Shown piece by piece: positions 1-8,212 of a stretch of 42,765 bases of DNA; position 1 is the first letter of the stretch; each line of letters begins with the position of its first letter. Location: positions 1 through 42,765 of the forward strand of contig NZ_JAFMJZ010000010.1 of NCBI RefSeq assembly GCF_017853185.1. Reading direction: 5' to 3'. Under the pieces are notes generated by a model. That model was not told where the DNA came from and did no database searches. It worked only from the letters and a program-made list of their open reading frames with translations. The translations under genes were made by a program, and so were the position numbers. This stretch comes from Mycolicibacterium sp. Lineage in GTDB: Bacteria > Actinomycetota > Actinomycetes > Mycobacteriales > Mycobacteriaceae.

Positions 1-398
1 CCGGGTCGGGCATCGGCGAGGGCGCCCGGACCGGCCTGGCCAACCTGGTCACCGGGGCGCTGTTCCTGGCCGCCATGTTCGTCGGACCGTTGGCATCGAT
101 CGTGCCCACCGAGGTCGCCGCGGCAGCCCTGGTGATCGTCGGGGCGATGATGATCTCGCACCTTCGCCACATCGACCTCACCGATTTCTCAGTGACGCTG
201 CCCGTCGTGCTCACCGTGGCCGTCATGCCGATGACCTATTCGATCGCCAACGGCATCGGCGCGGGCTTCGTCACGTGGGTGGTGCTGCGTACCGCGGCCG
301 GCAAGGCCCGGGAGATCAGTCCACTGCTGGGGGTCGTCGCCGGCGGGTTCCTGCTCTATTTCGCTCGTGGCGGAATCGAGTCACTTCTGGGCCTGTGA
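1..398 (+). CDS. NCS2-family purine permease, C-terminal part (5' cut by window)
   Basis: The reading frame is open from base 3 to the TGA at 396-398, giving the last 131 residues of an integral membrane protein. Near the visible start is GARTGLANLVTG, which resembles the conserved GGRTGL-type segment of AzgA-like hypoxanthine/guanine/adenine permeases in the NCS2 group. It is followed by long hydrophobic helices and MPMTYSIANGIGAGF, matching the family's MPFTYSIADGI-type segment. From the family, it would import purine bases across the inner membrane by proton symport. The amino-terminal two thirds lie outside the window, so substrate residues cannot be inspected. It may be thematically linked to the nucleoside salvage genes 3.4 kb downstream, but several unrelated genes lie between. 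Confidence 0.85.
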   Translation, partial: GSGIGEGARTGLANLVTGALFLAAMFVGPLASIVPTEVAAAALVIVGAMMISHLRHIDLTDFSVTLPVVLTVAVMPMTYSIANGIGAGFVTWVVLRTAAGKAREISPLLGVVAGGFLLYFARGGIESLLGL

Positions 399-432
399 CG
401 ACGGCCGGGCCGGGAACCGGCACAATGTCGCC

Positions 433-627
433 ATGAGCGAATCAAAGGTCATCATCACCGCACTCACCGACGGGCCCCTCGAGGTCGCCGGCGATGTCGA
501 AATCCTCGCCGCCGACGGATCGGTGATCAAGGAGACCGACAAGAGCTACCTGTGCCGGTGCGGCCACTCCGCCAAGAAGCCGTTCTGCGACGGCGCTCAC
601 AAGAAGGAAGGCTTCACCGCGCCCTGA
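433..627 (+). CDS. CDGSH iron-sulfur domain protein
   Basis: A 64-residue protein. I place the start at ATG 433; the frame is open from 367 but that part overlaps the upstream permease. Residues 41-56 read C-x-C-G-H-S-x3-P-F-C-D-G-x-H, the complete CDGSH signature with the 3-Cys/1-His ligand set (Cys41, Cys43, Cys52, His56) for a [2Fe-2S] cluster. Family members are small redox or cluster-transfer proteins of unsettled function in bacteria. No signal peptide or membrane helix is present, so it should be cytoplasmic. The gap to the upstream permease is only 34 bases, so co-transcription is possible. Confidence 0.9.
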   Translation: MSESKVIITALTDGPLEVAGDVEILAADGSVIKETDKSYLCRCGHSAKKPFCDGAHKKEGFTAP

Positions 628-643
628 CCGTGGTGGCCGGGAC

Positions 644-649
644 TACAAT
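644..649 (+). promoter_or_regulatory. Putative -10 element TACAAT
   Basis: TACAAT matches the mycobacterial TANNNT -10 consensus and lies in the short gap after the CDGSH gene. It would start transcription near 656, about 47 bases before the lipoprotein ATG at 703. No convincing -35 is visible, which is usual in mycobacteria. Confidence 0.4.
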
Positions 650-702
650 TAGGGCGAATGGCCTGAATATCCGGCCTCCAACTCGCATAGACGGGGAATG
701 CA

Positions 703-978
703 ATGAATTCAGTACGGTTGGCTCGTCAGGTCACGCTCATGCTCGGCGGTTCGGCGATTGTCGTGATGGGCGCACTTGCAGGGTGTAGCTCTACCAGTAC
801 CAAGGAAGAGCCGAAGACCACTTCCACGCCGTCGTCGTCGGCCTCCAGTGCGCCCGAGGTCTCCCCGACCGAGAAGTCTGTCGGCGGCGGACCCAGCTCG
901 TTCTCCCCCACCATCAAGCCCCCGAACCCCAGCCTCGCCTGTGCGCGCGTCGTCAACGGTGTGTGCCAGCACGGGTAA
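703..978 (+). CDS. Small lipoprotein, function unknown
   Basis: A 91-residue product. The start ATG at 703 follows a GGGGA motif about 5 bases upstream. A hydrophobic signal segment runs to a lipobox LAGC with Cys28 as the predicted lipidated residue. The rest is a Ser/Thr/Pro-rich linker (residues 29-70), a typical extended cell-envelope linker, then a short C-terminal end with two cysteines (segments SLACARV and GVCQHG) that could form a disulfide. I recognise no domain. It should be anchored on the outer face of the plasma membrane. It is the first of three small exported proteins in a row. Confidence 0.8.
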   Translation: MNSVRLARQVTLMLGGSAIVVMGALAGCSSTSTKEEPKTTSTPSSSASSAPEVSPTEKSVGGGPSSFSPTIKPPNPSLACARVVNGVCQHG

Positions 979-1021
979 CGCGCCTCACACACGTTCGACG
1001 GGTGTCAATTCGGAGCGTAAA

Positions 1022-1264
1022 ATGAGGGGCATGTCGAAACTCGAACGTTTTGTCGCAATCGCCGCCGCTGTGGCCGCTCTCGGTATGGGTGGCAGCGCCA
1101 TCGCCGCCGCCGACCCGACGTCCTCGGGCGGCTCCGGCGGCTACGTCGATTCCGACGGCACCCAGGGCGAGATGAAGCCGGCCGGCCAGGGCGTCCCCGA
1201 CGACGACGGCTACCAGGGCGCGTATTCGAAGGGCTCGACCTACGTCTGGCCGCAGTACCGCTAG
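1022..1264 (+). CDS. Small secreted protein, function unknown
   Basis: An 80-residue product. Two in-frame ATGs compete. ATG 1022 has GGAG at 1012-1015 with a 6-base spacer and is preferred; ATG 1031 has GAGGGG only 1-2 bases away. An N-terminal hydrophobic segment ends in a run of Ala followed by DP, a typical mycobacterial Sec signal peptide giving a mature protein that begins Asp-Pro. The mature part is about 45 residues, Gly-rich and acidic, ends in YVWPQYR, and has no cysteine. No known domain. The TAG stop overlaps the GTG of the next gene by one base (1264), so the two are probably translationally coupled. Confidence 0.75.
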   Translation: MRGMSKLERFVAIAAAVAALGMGGSAIAAADPTSSGGSGGYVDSDGTQGEMKPAGQGVPDDDGYQGAYSKGSTYVWPQYR

Positions 1265-1773
1265 TGCGCGCAGTTCCACTTCGGTCGCCGGCCGTCGTAG
1301 CCGCCTCGGCGGTTGCGGCGGCCTGCGTGTTGTGGGCCCCGTCGGCCTCGGCCGATCCGGCGCCCAACTGGAACGGCTGGTACAAGATCACGTTCCAGAC
1401 CGACCAGAAGTCGGGTACCAGCGTCGCGGCCAAGCAATCCGAGCAGCCCTACACCGCCTGGTACAAGTTCGGGACGGACTGCTCCTCGGGTTCCTGTGTG
1501 GCCTCGGTCCTCGACGGCCCGACCCCCAAGCAGAACGCTTCCCAGAAGACCACGTTCGAGTGGACCGGGTCGCAGTGGTCGCGCACCAACGGCTGGCGGT
1601 GGGACTGCCCGCTCGGTGACGGCACCATCACCTTCGATGCAGCCAGTTCGGTGACCACCTACACCCCGCAGCCGGATGGCTCGCTGAAGGGATCCTTCGC
1701 GACCAACATCGGTAGCGGCGCCTGCCAGGGCACCGTCTACATCCCGCTTCTCGCGGTCCCCGCCACGCCTTAG
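1264..1773 (+). CDS. Secreted protein, mycobacterial conserved type, function unknown
   Basis: A 169-residue product starting with GTG at 1264 inside the preceding stop codon. Residues 1-30 form a Sec signal peptide with an ASA|DP cleavage site. The mature region has repeated beta-strand-like segments with many Trp, Tyr and Thr and four cysteines (two close together in DCSSGSC, one in WDCPL, one in GACQG), consistent with two disulfides in a small extracellular beta-rich domain. I do not recognise a named family. Its stop overlaps the stop of the convergent oxidoreductase by 4 bases (1770-1773). Confidence 0.75.
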   Translation: MRAVPLRSPAVVAASAVAAACVLWAPSASADPAPNWNGWYKITFQTDQKSGTSVAAKQSEQPYTAWYKFGTDCSSGSCVASVLDGPTPKQNASQKTTFEWTGSQWSRTNGWRWDCPLGDGTITFDAASSVTTYTPQPDGSLKGSFATNIGSGACQGTVYIPLLAVPATP

Positions 1774-3545
1774 ATCGGCATCCGGTAGCCGTAGAACTCC
1801 TGGTCTTCGTTGTAGCCGCCCTGGCCCGCGCCGAGACCCTCGAAGGACTCGACGAATTCGATCGCCTCGATCCACTTGACCTGTTTGAAGCCGAGTTCGA
1901 CCTCGTTGCGCAGCCGGATCGGGGCCCCGTGGGACTCGTTGAGTGGGGCGCCGTTCATCTCATAAGCCAGGATCGTCAGGTCGTGGTACATGCTCGCGAT
2001 CGGATGGCAGTCGTAGTACCGCCCGCCCACCGGGCCGTCGGCGAACGAATAGAACACCACCCACTTGGCGTTGGCCGCGGGCCGGACCAGATCGCAGATC
2101 TCCCGCATCGGCACACCCGCCCACTTGGCGATGCCGGACCAGCCCTGGATACAGAAGTGCTGCGTGATCTGCTCCTGGCGCGGCATCTCAAGCAACTGCT
2201 GATAGGTGATTTCCACCGGGTTCTCGACCAGACCGTCGACCCGCAGGGCGTAATCGGCCCAACCGCCGGCCTTGAGTTGTGCGTAGGCCTCGGAGAGTGG
2301 CCGCTCGCCGTTCGGCCAGAAATACGGTGAGATGTCGGACTCGTCGTAGGTCGCGGTCGGGTTGGTGTTCTCCAGAAGTCCCTTGAGCCAACCGACGGTG
2401 AACCGGCCCGCCTTCTGCACCGCGCGCGGATGCCTGGTGGTCAACGGCGAAGCGGCGAGCCAGAATACGACGACGACGACCATCCAGGCGACATACAGGG
2501 CGACTCCGGTCCAGGACCGGGTGTCGGTGCCCAGCGTGATGTGGTTGACGTTTCCGACGAAGCCGGTCGCGAAGATCATCAGCGTGTGCACGGCGATGAA
2601 GATCAGCATCCAGACCAGGACGCCGAAGTGGATCGTCCGCGCCACCTGACGGTTCAGCAGGCCCGCCCCGGTTCCGAACCTCCCGGCGATCGACGGCGCC
2701 TGCAGCAGACCGGTCACCAGAGCCACTGGAGCGGCGATGAACACGGTGATGAAGTAGGCCAGCAGTTGCAGGGCGTTATAGGAGCTGAAGCCGGCGTTCT
2801 GCGGCAACTCCAGCGACAGATACTGCAAGGCCGTCGACAGCGCGTTCGGGAAGACGTCAAATGAGTTGGGCACCAGGCGCTTCCACTCCCCTGTGCTGAA
2901 CAGCAGGACGTAGAACACCACACCGTTGATCAGCCAGAGCAGGTCGAAGCTGAAGTGCCACCAGCGGGCCAGCCCGATCGAGTGCCGGAATCCTGGCAGC
3001 CCAAGGTGTTTCGGCAGTGTCACCGAGTCCTCCTTGGCCGTCCACACCGCGTCGGCGTCGTTGCAGTCACGCCGATCGGTCGGGACCGGTCCGCGCAGTC
3101 GCAGCCACTCGGTGTCCGGCTTGCTGCCGGCGTTGAGGTAAAGCCGCGGATGGTCGGCCAGGATCTGCAGGCCCGCCCGGATGATGAACATCATGAACAG
3201 CAGGTTCAGGAAGTGCTGCCAGCGCAGCCACCATGGAAAGCCTCCGGTGACCGGCGCGACGTACTGCGCCGACGTGCCCGGATAGCGGGTGATGAAGTCA
3301 CGGAACCAGTCCTGGGTCGCCATTTCCCGGACCACCGCGATGGACAGCACCAGAGCGACGATGCCCAACGGGATCAGCCAGAGGCTGGAAAACCACCGGC
3401 GGCCCAGTCGCACCGAGGGCAGTTGCGCCCGGATCGGAGCAATACCCCCGGCCCAGTCCTCAACGATGATCGGGCCTTCATGGGTGCCCTGGTTGGAGTA
3501 CGGCAGCAGCGACTCCTCCAGCGGTTCGGGCCTTCCGGGATCCAT
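1770..3545 (-). CDS. Membrane cytochrome b / molybdopterin-dependent oxidoreductase fusion
   Basis: A 591-residue protein. The frame is open to 3668, but ATG 3545 is preferred because GGAGGGCGG lies just upstream. Residues about 50-365 carry six or so membrane helices with spaced histidines (e.g. His111, His197, His320), as expected of a b-type cytochrome domain. Residues about 405-585 form a sulfite-oxidase-type molybdopterin domain: FCIQGWSG holds Cys465, the expected Mo ligand, and a conserved HGAPIRLR segment follows near residue 539. From the family, it would be a Moco enzyme that exchanges electrons with the quinone pool through its own heme domain; the substrate is unknown. No Tat signal is seen, so the side of the membrane facing the Mo domain must follow from helix count. 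A second, smaller enzyme of the same plan lies at 40535-41656. Confidence 0.85.
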   Translation of the reverse strand: MDPGRPEPLEESLLPYSNQGTHEGPIIVEDWAGGIAPIRAQLPSVRLGRRWFSSLWLIPLGIVALVLSIAVVREMATQDWFRDFITRYPGTSAQYVAPVTGGFPWWLRWQHFLNLLFMMFIIRAGLQILADHPRLYLNAGSKPDTEWLRLRGPVPTDRRDCNDADAVWTAKEDSVTLPKHLGLPGFRHSIGLARWWHFSFDLLWLINGVVFYVLLFSTGEWKRLVPNSFDVFPNALSTALQYLSLELPQNAGFSSYNALQLLAYFITVFIAAPVALVTGLLQAPSIAGRFGTGAGLLNRQVARTIHFGVLVWMLIFIAVHTLMIFATGFVGNVNHITLGTDTRSWTGVALYVAWMVVVVVFWLAASPLTTRHPRAVQKAGRFTVGWLKGLLENTNPTATYDESDISPYFWPNGERPLSEAYAQLKAGGWADYALRVDGLVENPVEITYQQLLEMPRQEQITQHFCIQGWSGIAKWAGVPMREICDLVRPAANAKWVVFYSFADGPVGGRYYDCHPIASMYHDLTILAYEMNGAPLNESHGAPIRLRNEVELGFKQVKWIEAIEFVESFEGLGAGQGGYNEDQEFYGYRMPI

Positions 3546-3771
3546 CGTCCGCCCTCCGTGTGTGCTGCCGATCATGCTAGGCCAGGCGACTCTGCGCTGA
3601 TCGTGGGCCGCATGCACATTTTCGGCCAGGTTTGCGTACGCGACCCCCACGGCGGGCCTCGGATCCACTCACTGCGCGAAGCCGCCCATACCCCCGCGGT
3701 TTTCGGCCACCCGCAACCTCCGCCGGTGCTACGTTGGCGCGACCAATAGCAGCCGGGAGGTCGGGAATCGG

Positions 3772-4176
3772 ATGTCGGACGTGGACTGGGAGCTACTGCG
3801 CAGGCAGGCGATTGCAGCGGCGGAGCATTCCTACTCCCCCTATTCCAACTTCCCGGTCGGGGTCGCCGGATTCGTCGACGACGGACGGGTGGTCTGGGGC
3901 GCGAACGTCGAGAACGCCTCGTACGGCCTGACGTTGTGTGCCGAATGCTCGATGGTGTCCTCGCTTTATGCCACCGGCGGCGGCCGTCTGCTGGCCGCCT
4001 TCTGCGTCGACGGCAAAGGTGATCCGCTGATGCCCTGTGGTCGTTGCCGCCAACTGCTCTATGAGCATGGCGGACCGGACCTGCTGATCATGACCCCGGA
4101 GGGCGTCCAGACGATGGCCCAGATCCTGCCGCAGGCCTTCGGCCCGTGGGACCTGGAAGAGAGGAAAACCAAGTGA
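3772..4176 (+). CDS. cdd: Cytidine deaminase
   Basis: A 134-residue protein, the usual length of the homotetrameric zinc enzyme. It deaminates cytidine and deoxycytidine to uridine and deoxyuridine. The substrate loop YSPYSNFPVG (21-30), the catalytic Cys56-Ala-Glu58 and the zinc motif PCGRC (Cys89, Cys92) are all intact. ATG 3772 follows GGGAGG. TACGTT at 3730-3735 is a possible -10. The stop overlaps the next gene's GTG in the tetramer GTGA, so the transporter is translationally coupled. With uridine phosphorylase, deoC and a phosphomutase facing it on the other strand, the context is pyrimidine nucleoside salvage. Confidence 0.95.
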   Translation: MSDVDWELLRRQAIAAAEHSYSPYSNFPVGVAGFVDDGRVVWGANVENASYGLTLCAECSMVSSLYATGGGRLLAAFCVDGKGDPLMPCGRCRQLLYEHGGPDLLIMTPEGVQTMAQILPQAFGPWDLEERKTK

Positions 4177-5750
4177 CCAACGCACTGCCCGCCCAGAAGG
4201 CCAGCAAGGCGGCGTGGGCGATCCTCGCCGCGATGGGCTTCGGCGCCCTGATCGCCCAGATGTTCTCCACGGTCATCGGTCCGGCGCTGCCCACCATCAA
4301 GGAGGACCTCGGCCTGGGCCTGTCGGCGCAGACCTGGACGATCACCGCCTACAGCCTGGCGTTCGGGGCCGCGCTGGTGGCCGGCGGCCGGATGGGCGAT
4401 CTGGTCGGCGAGGTCAAGATGATCGTCATAGGCTTCCTCATCTTCGGCGGAGGACTGTTGATGTCCGCCATCGCCATCGGCGGGCCGTTGATGATCAGTG
4501 GCCGGGCCATCCAGGGCATCGGCATCGGCATCTCCGCGCCCGCGACCCTATCCATCGTCGTCAACTCATTCCCGTTGAAGCAACGCGGACTTGCCGTCGG
4601 TGTCTGGGGATTCGCGCACGGGTTCGGCCTGCTGCTCGGGCCGTTGTTCGCCGCCTGGATGATGGACATCGCCAGCTGGCGCTGGGTGTTCTGGGTTGCG
4701 CTGCCGCTCACCGGTCTGGTCATCGCGGTGACGATCGCGGCCACCCGCGGATACAAGAGCGTCATCGCGACCGGCAAATATGACTGGATCGGCCTGATAC
4801 TCGGGGCGACGGGCATCACCCTGCTCACCTACGGGTTACAGAATTCGTCGGTGAGTTGGACCGCCACCGGCACCTGGGGATCAATCGTGGCGGGAATCGC
4901 ACTCCTGGCGGTCTTCGCCGTCGTGGAGACCCGAATCACCTACCCGCTGGTCGATTTCGGCCTGTGGAAGGAGCGACTGTTCTCCGGCGGTTTCTTCGCC
5001 GAGAGCGCGGTCGGATTCGTCTACATCCCGTTCCTGGTTTTCGTCGGATCGCTGTACTTCATCAATGTGCTGGGCTACTCCCCCGGCAAGGCCGCCAACG
5101 TCATCCTCATCACCACCGGCATCTGCATGGTCTTCGAGCCACCGGCCGGACGCTGGGTGGACAAGGTCGGCCCGGGCCTGCCGATCACAGTGGCGTTGCT
5201 GATGCAGGCGGTCGCGCTGGCCTGGATGGGGTTGTTCTTCTCGCCGGAGACCACGCTCGGGCAGATGGTGTTTCCGTTGCTGCTCATGGGAATCGGCGTC
5301 GGTATCTCACTGCCGGCCTGCAACACCGCAGGCATGTCGGCCGTCGACCCCGAACGGGCCGGCATGGGCTCTGGCCTGATGCAGATGACCTTCAACATCC
5401 CGGCCGCACTCGGTGTCGGCCTGGTGACCTCGATCATCGGCACCCTCACCGCGTCGAAGGTCGGCTCCGGACTGGGCACCCGCACCGAACTGCGCGACGT
5501 CGCGGCGCAGTACGCCGACGCGGTTCAGGACGGCGACATGAAGCGGGCCGACGAGTTCCTGGCCGGGTTGCCCCAGGATTCGGTGGACGCCGTCAAGCAC
5601 GCCGTGACCAATGCCGCATCGGGAGCCATCACGCTGTCCATGCTGGTGCTCTCCGCGGTGGCACTGGCCGGCGCGATCTTCGCGTGGGTGGTCATCGGCC
5701 GTCGGCGCACTCCCGATCACATCGAGATGACGCACGCGGCCCAGGTCTAG
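4173..5750 (+). CDS. MFS transporter, DHA2 (14-helix) type
   Basis: A 525-residue protein. I choose GTG 4173, which overlaps the cdd stop in GTGA and follows AGAGAGG; an ATG at 4146 lies inside cdd. About 14 hydrophobic segments are visible. GGRMGDLVGEVK in the first cytoplasmic loop is a degenerate MFS motif A. A hydrophilic stretch at about residues 420-475, before the last helix, is usual in QacA/EmrB-type exporters. Sequence type alone suggests a proton-driven drug exporter, but the coupling to cytidine deaminase makes a nucleoside or base substrate plausible. The gene ends 12 bases from the convergent mutase. Confidence 0.85.
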   Translation: MTNALPAQKASKAAWAILAAMGFGALIAQMFSTVIGPALPTIKEDLGLGLSAQTWTITAYSLAFGAALVAGGRMGDLVGEVKMIVIGFLIFGGGLLMSAIAIGGPLMISGRAIQGIGIGISAPATLSIVVNSFPLKQRGLAVGVWGFAHGFGLLLGPLFAAWMMDIASWRWVFWVALPLTGLVIAVTIAATRGYKSVIATGKYDWIGLILGATGITLLTYGLQNSSVSWTATGTWGSIVAGIALLAVFAVVETRITYPLVDFGLWKERLFSGGFFAESAVGFVYIPFLVFVGSLYFINVLGYSPGKAANVILITTGICMVFEPPAGRWVDKVGPGLPITVALLMQAVALAWMGLFFSPETTLGQMVFPLLLMGIGVGISLPACNTAGMSAVDPERAGMGSGLMQMTFNIPAALGVGLVTSIIGTLTASKVGSGLGTRTELRDVAAQYADAVQDGDMKRADEFLAGLPQDSVDAVKHAVTNAASGAITLSMLVLSAVALAGAIFAWVVIGRRRTPDHIEMTHAAQV

Positions 5751-5762
5751 AGGTTCGGCCGT

Positions 5763-7406
5763 TTACAGTGCCAGCGCCTCGGCAACACTGGCGCGTACAG
5801 CCTCGAGTTCGGATTGCGCTGTGGCACGGGCCTTTTCGATGTCGCCGTCGACCGGAACCGTGACCTGCAGGTAGCACTTGAGCTTCGGTTCGGTACCACT
5901 CGGCCGAATGATCACCCGCGCGTCCTTGAGGGTGAAGCGCAGGCCGTCGGTGGGCGGCAGTCCGTCGGCGCCCTTCTCGAGGTCGTCCATCCGCAGCACG
6001 TCCCGCCCTCCCAGCGAGGTGGGCGGGTCGGCCCGCAACCGGGCCATTGCATCAGAGATCAGTGAGAGATCCGAAACCCGCACCGACAGTTGGCTTGTGG
6101 CGTACAGCCCGAACTTGCGGGCCAGATCGTCGAGGACATCCTGGATACCCCGGCCCTCGGCCTTCAGTGCCGCCACCATCTCCAGCATCAGCAGCGAGGC
6201 GGTGATGCCGTCCTTGTCCTTCACCGCCACCGGATCGCAGCAGTAACCCAGCGCCTCCTCGTATCCGAACCTCAGGTCCGGAACCTTGGAGATCCATTTG
6301 AACCCGGTCAGGGTGGTGGCGTAGCCGAGACCGGCGTCGGCGGCGATGCGCTCCAGCAGCGTCCCGGACACGATCGACTGCGCGTACACACCGTGGGCCG
6401 GTGACCCGTCGCGTCGCCCCCGTTCGGCGATCCACCACGCCAGCAGTGCGCCCACCTCGTCACCGGTGAGCATCCGGTAGTCGTCGGCGGTCCGGATGCC
6501 GGCCGCACTGCGGTCGGCATCGGGGTCGTTGGCGATGATCACGTCGGCGCCCTGGGCGCGGGCGTCGGCCAGGGCCAGGTCCATCGCCCCGGGTTCCTCC
6601 GGGTTGGGGAAGCTGACCGTCGGGAACCGGCCGTCCGGGGCGAACTGGGCGGCCACCTTCGTCGGCGCCGCGAAACCTGCGCCGGCGACCGCGCGCATGA
6701 ACACCTCCCCGCCGACCCCGTGCATCGCGGTGTAAACCGCGGACACCTCGCGGGGACCGTCGCCGAGCAGTGAAACCGCCCGTGCGACATAGGCGTCCAG
6801 CACCGCGCCGCCGAGCACGGTGAAGTCATCCGAGCGCGGGATCGACGACAGCGCGCCCACCGCGGCGATACACGCCGAGATCTCGGCGTCGGCCGGCGGC
6901 ACGATCTGGCTGCCGTCGCCCAGGTACACCTTGTACCCGTTGTCATCCGGCGGGTTGTGCGAGGCGGTGACCATCACCCCGGCGTCACAGCCGAGGTGCC
7001 GGATGGCGAAAGCGAGCACCGGTGTCGGCAACGCGTCCGGGAGCACCATCGCGGCGATCCCGGCACCGACCATGATGGCGGCGGTGTCGCGGGCGAACAC
7101 ATCGGAGTTGCGCCGGGCGTCGTAACCGATCACAACAGCCTTGCCGCCGTTGACTTTCAGATAGGCGGCCAATCCGGCGGCCGCGCGGGCGACGACGACC
7201 CGGTTCATCCGGTTGCTGCCCGGCCCCAGCCGTCCGCGGAGTCCGGCGGTGCCGAACTGCAGCGTGCCGTCGAACGCATCGGTGAGTTCCGCGGTGGCCT
7301 CGTCCTCCCCCGCTTCGGACCTGGCGATCAGCTCCGACAGTTCCGCGGCGGTGGCCGCATCGGGATCTTCGGCCAGCCAGGCGCGGGCGGTGTCCAGGAG
7401 TGCCAT
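5763..7406 (-). CDS. pmmB: Alpha-D-phosphohexomutase family enzyme (phosphomannomutase / phosphopentomutase-like)
   Basis: A 547-residue protein with the four-domain plan of the family. The phosphoserine loop TASHNP has catalytic Ser149, the metal loop DPDADRS has Asp294/296/298, a sugar-binding loop reads GYEEALGY, and the phosphate-binding RPSGTEPK begins at Arg501. It isomerises sugar 1- and 6-phosphates (or 1- and 5-phosphates) through a bisphosphate intermediate. Long members of this size act on glucose, mannose or ribose phosphates. Following deoC and uridine phosphorylase in one operon, the likely role is converting (deoxy)ribose-1-phosphate to the 5-phosphate. The symbol follows the usual mycobacterial naming of this family and is not proof of substrate. 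ATG 7406 lies 3 bases after the deoC stop. Confidence 0.88.
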   Translation of the reverse strand: MALLDTARAWLAEDPDAATAAELSELIARSEAGEDEATAELTDAFDGTLQFGTAGLRGRLGPGSNRMNRVVVARAAAGLAAYLKVNGGKAVVIGYDARRNSDVFARDTAAIMVGAGIAAMVLPDALPTPVLAFAIRHLGCDAGVMVTASHNPPDDNGYKVYLGDGSQIVPPADAEISACIAAVGALSSIPRSDDFTVLGGAVLDAYVARAVSLLGDGPREVSAVYTAMHGVGGEVFMRAVAGAGFAAPTKVAAQFAPDGRFPTVSFPNPEEPGAMDLALADARAQGADVIIANDPDADRSAAGIRTADDYRMLTGDEVGALLAWWIAERGRRDGSPAHGVYAQSIVSGTLLERIAADAGLGYATTLTGFKWISKVPDLRFGYEEALGYCCDPVAVKDKDGITASLLMLEMVAALKAEGRGIQDVLDDLARKFGLYATSQLSVRVSDLSLISDAMARLRADPPTSLGGRDVLRMDDLEKGADGLPPTDGLRFTLKDARVIIRPSGTEPKLKCYLQVTVPVDGDIEKARATAQSELEAVRASVAEALAL

Positions 7407-7409
7407 GGT

Positions 7410-8180
7410 TCAGTACCCGCCGGCTCCGGCGTCCCCGCCGCCGATGATGGCGATCGAGGCCGAGGCGCCGATCCGGTCGGCACCGGCGTGCAGCACCTTC
7501 TCGGCGTCGCGGTGGTTGCGGACCGCGCCGGATGCCTTGACGCCCAACCGATCCCCGACCATATGCCGCATCAGGGCGATGTCCTCGGGTGTGGCACCGC
7601 CGCCACCGAAGCCGGTGGAGGTCTTGACATAGGCCGCGCCGGTGCGTGCCGCGATCAGGCAGGCGATGGCCTTCTGCTCATCGGTGAGCATGCTGGTCTC
7701 CAGGATCACCTTGACCGGCACCGGCCGGGCCGCGCCCACCACGCCGAGGATGTCGTCGTAGACCGCGGCCAGATCGCCGGAGAGCAGACCGCCGACGTCG
7801 AGCACCATGTCGACCTCGTCGGCGCCTTCGGCGACGGTGATGCGAGCCTCCTCGGCCTTGGCCAGCCGGGTCATCGCACCGAGCGGGAAGCCCACCACCG
7901 TGCACACCATCACGCCGGATCCGGCCAGCCGCTCGGCGGCGGTCGGCACCCAGCGGGTGTTGACGCAGACCGAGGCGAAGCCGTGCTCTTTGGCTTCGTC
8001 GCAGAGGGTTTCGATGGCCGACAGGGTGGCGTCGGCCTTGAGCAGCGTGTGGTCGATGCGGCCGGCGAGGGTTTTCGAGGTGCGCAGCACCTTCGGGATG
8101 TCCACCTCGTCGGGCACCGCCCCGAGTGCGGCCGTCACGGCGTCGCTGGCGCGATGGAACAGTTCGGCGTGGTTGGTCAC
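7410..8180 (-). CDS. deoC: Deoxyribose-phosphate aldolase
   Basis: A 256-residue class I aldolase that cleaves 2-deoxyribose-5-phosphate to glyceraldehyde-3-phosphate and acetaldehyde. Visible family residues are DEVDMV with the catalytic Asp124, AYVKTSTGF with Schiff-base Lys186, and GVKASG with the proton-relay Lys215. An extension of about 35 residues precedes the core, common in actinobacterial DeoC. It lies between uridine phosphorylase (32 bases upstream) and the mutase (3 bases downstream), completing the route from deoxyuridine to central metabolism. Confidence 0.95.
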   Translation of the reverse strand: MTNHAELFHRASDAVTAALGAVPDEVDIPKVLRTSKTLAGRIDHTLLKADATLSAIETLCDEAKEHGFASVCVNTRWVPTAAERLAGSGVMVCTVVGFPLGAMTRLAKAEEARITVAEGADEVDMVLDVGGLLSGDLAAVYDDILGVVGAARPVPVKVILETSMLTDEQKAIACLIAARTGAAYVKTSTGFGGGGATPEDIALMRHMVGDRLGVKASGAVRNHRDAEKVLHAGADRIGASASIAIIGGGDAGAGGY

Positions 8181-8212
8181 GAGTCGTCCTCCTGGGGTGT
8201 CGGGGTATCGGT

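Noticed and set aside
3546-3668. N-terminal extension of the oxidoreductase to 3668
   Set aside because: The ATG at 3545 has GGAGGGCGG just upstream, while the extension has no ribosome-binding site and no family-like sequence.
2955-3749. 264-codon plus-strand frame opposite the oxidoreductase
   Set aside because: Antisense to the cytochrome b domain and not protein-like in composition.
4173-5750. Assigning the MFS protein firmly as a drug exporter
   Set aside because: The DHA2 look alone does not define the substrate, and coupling to cdd points elsewhere, so only the family is called.
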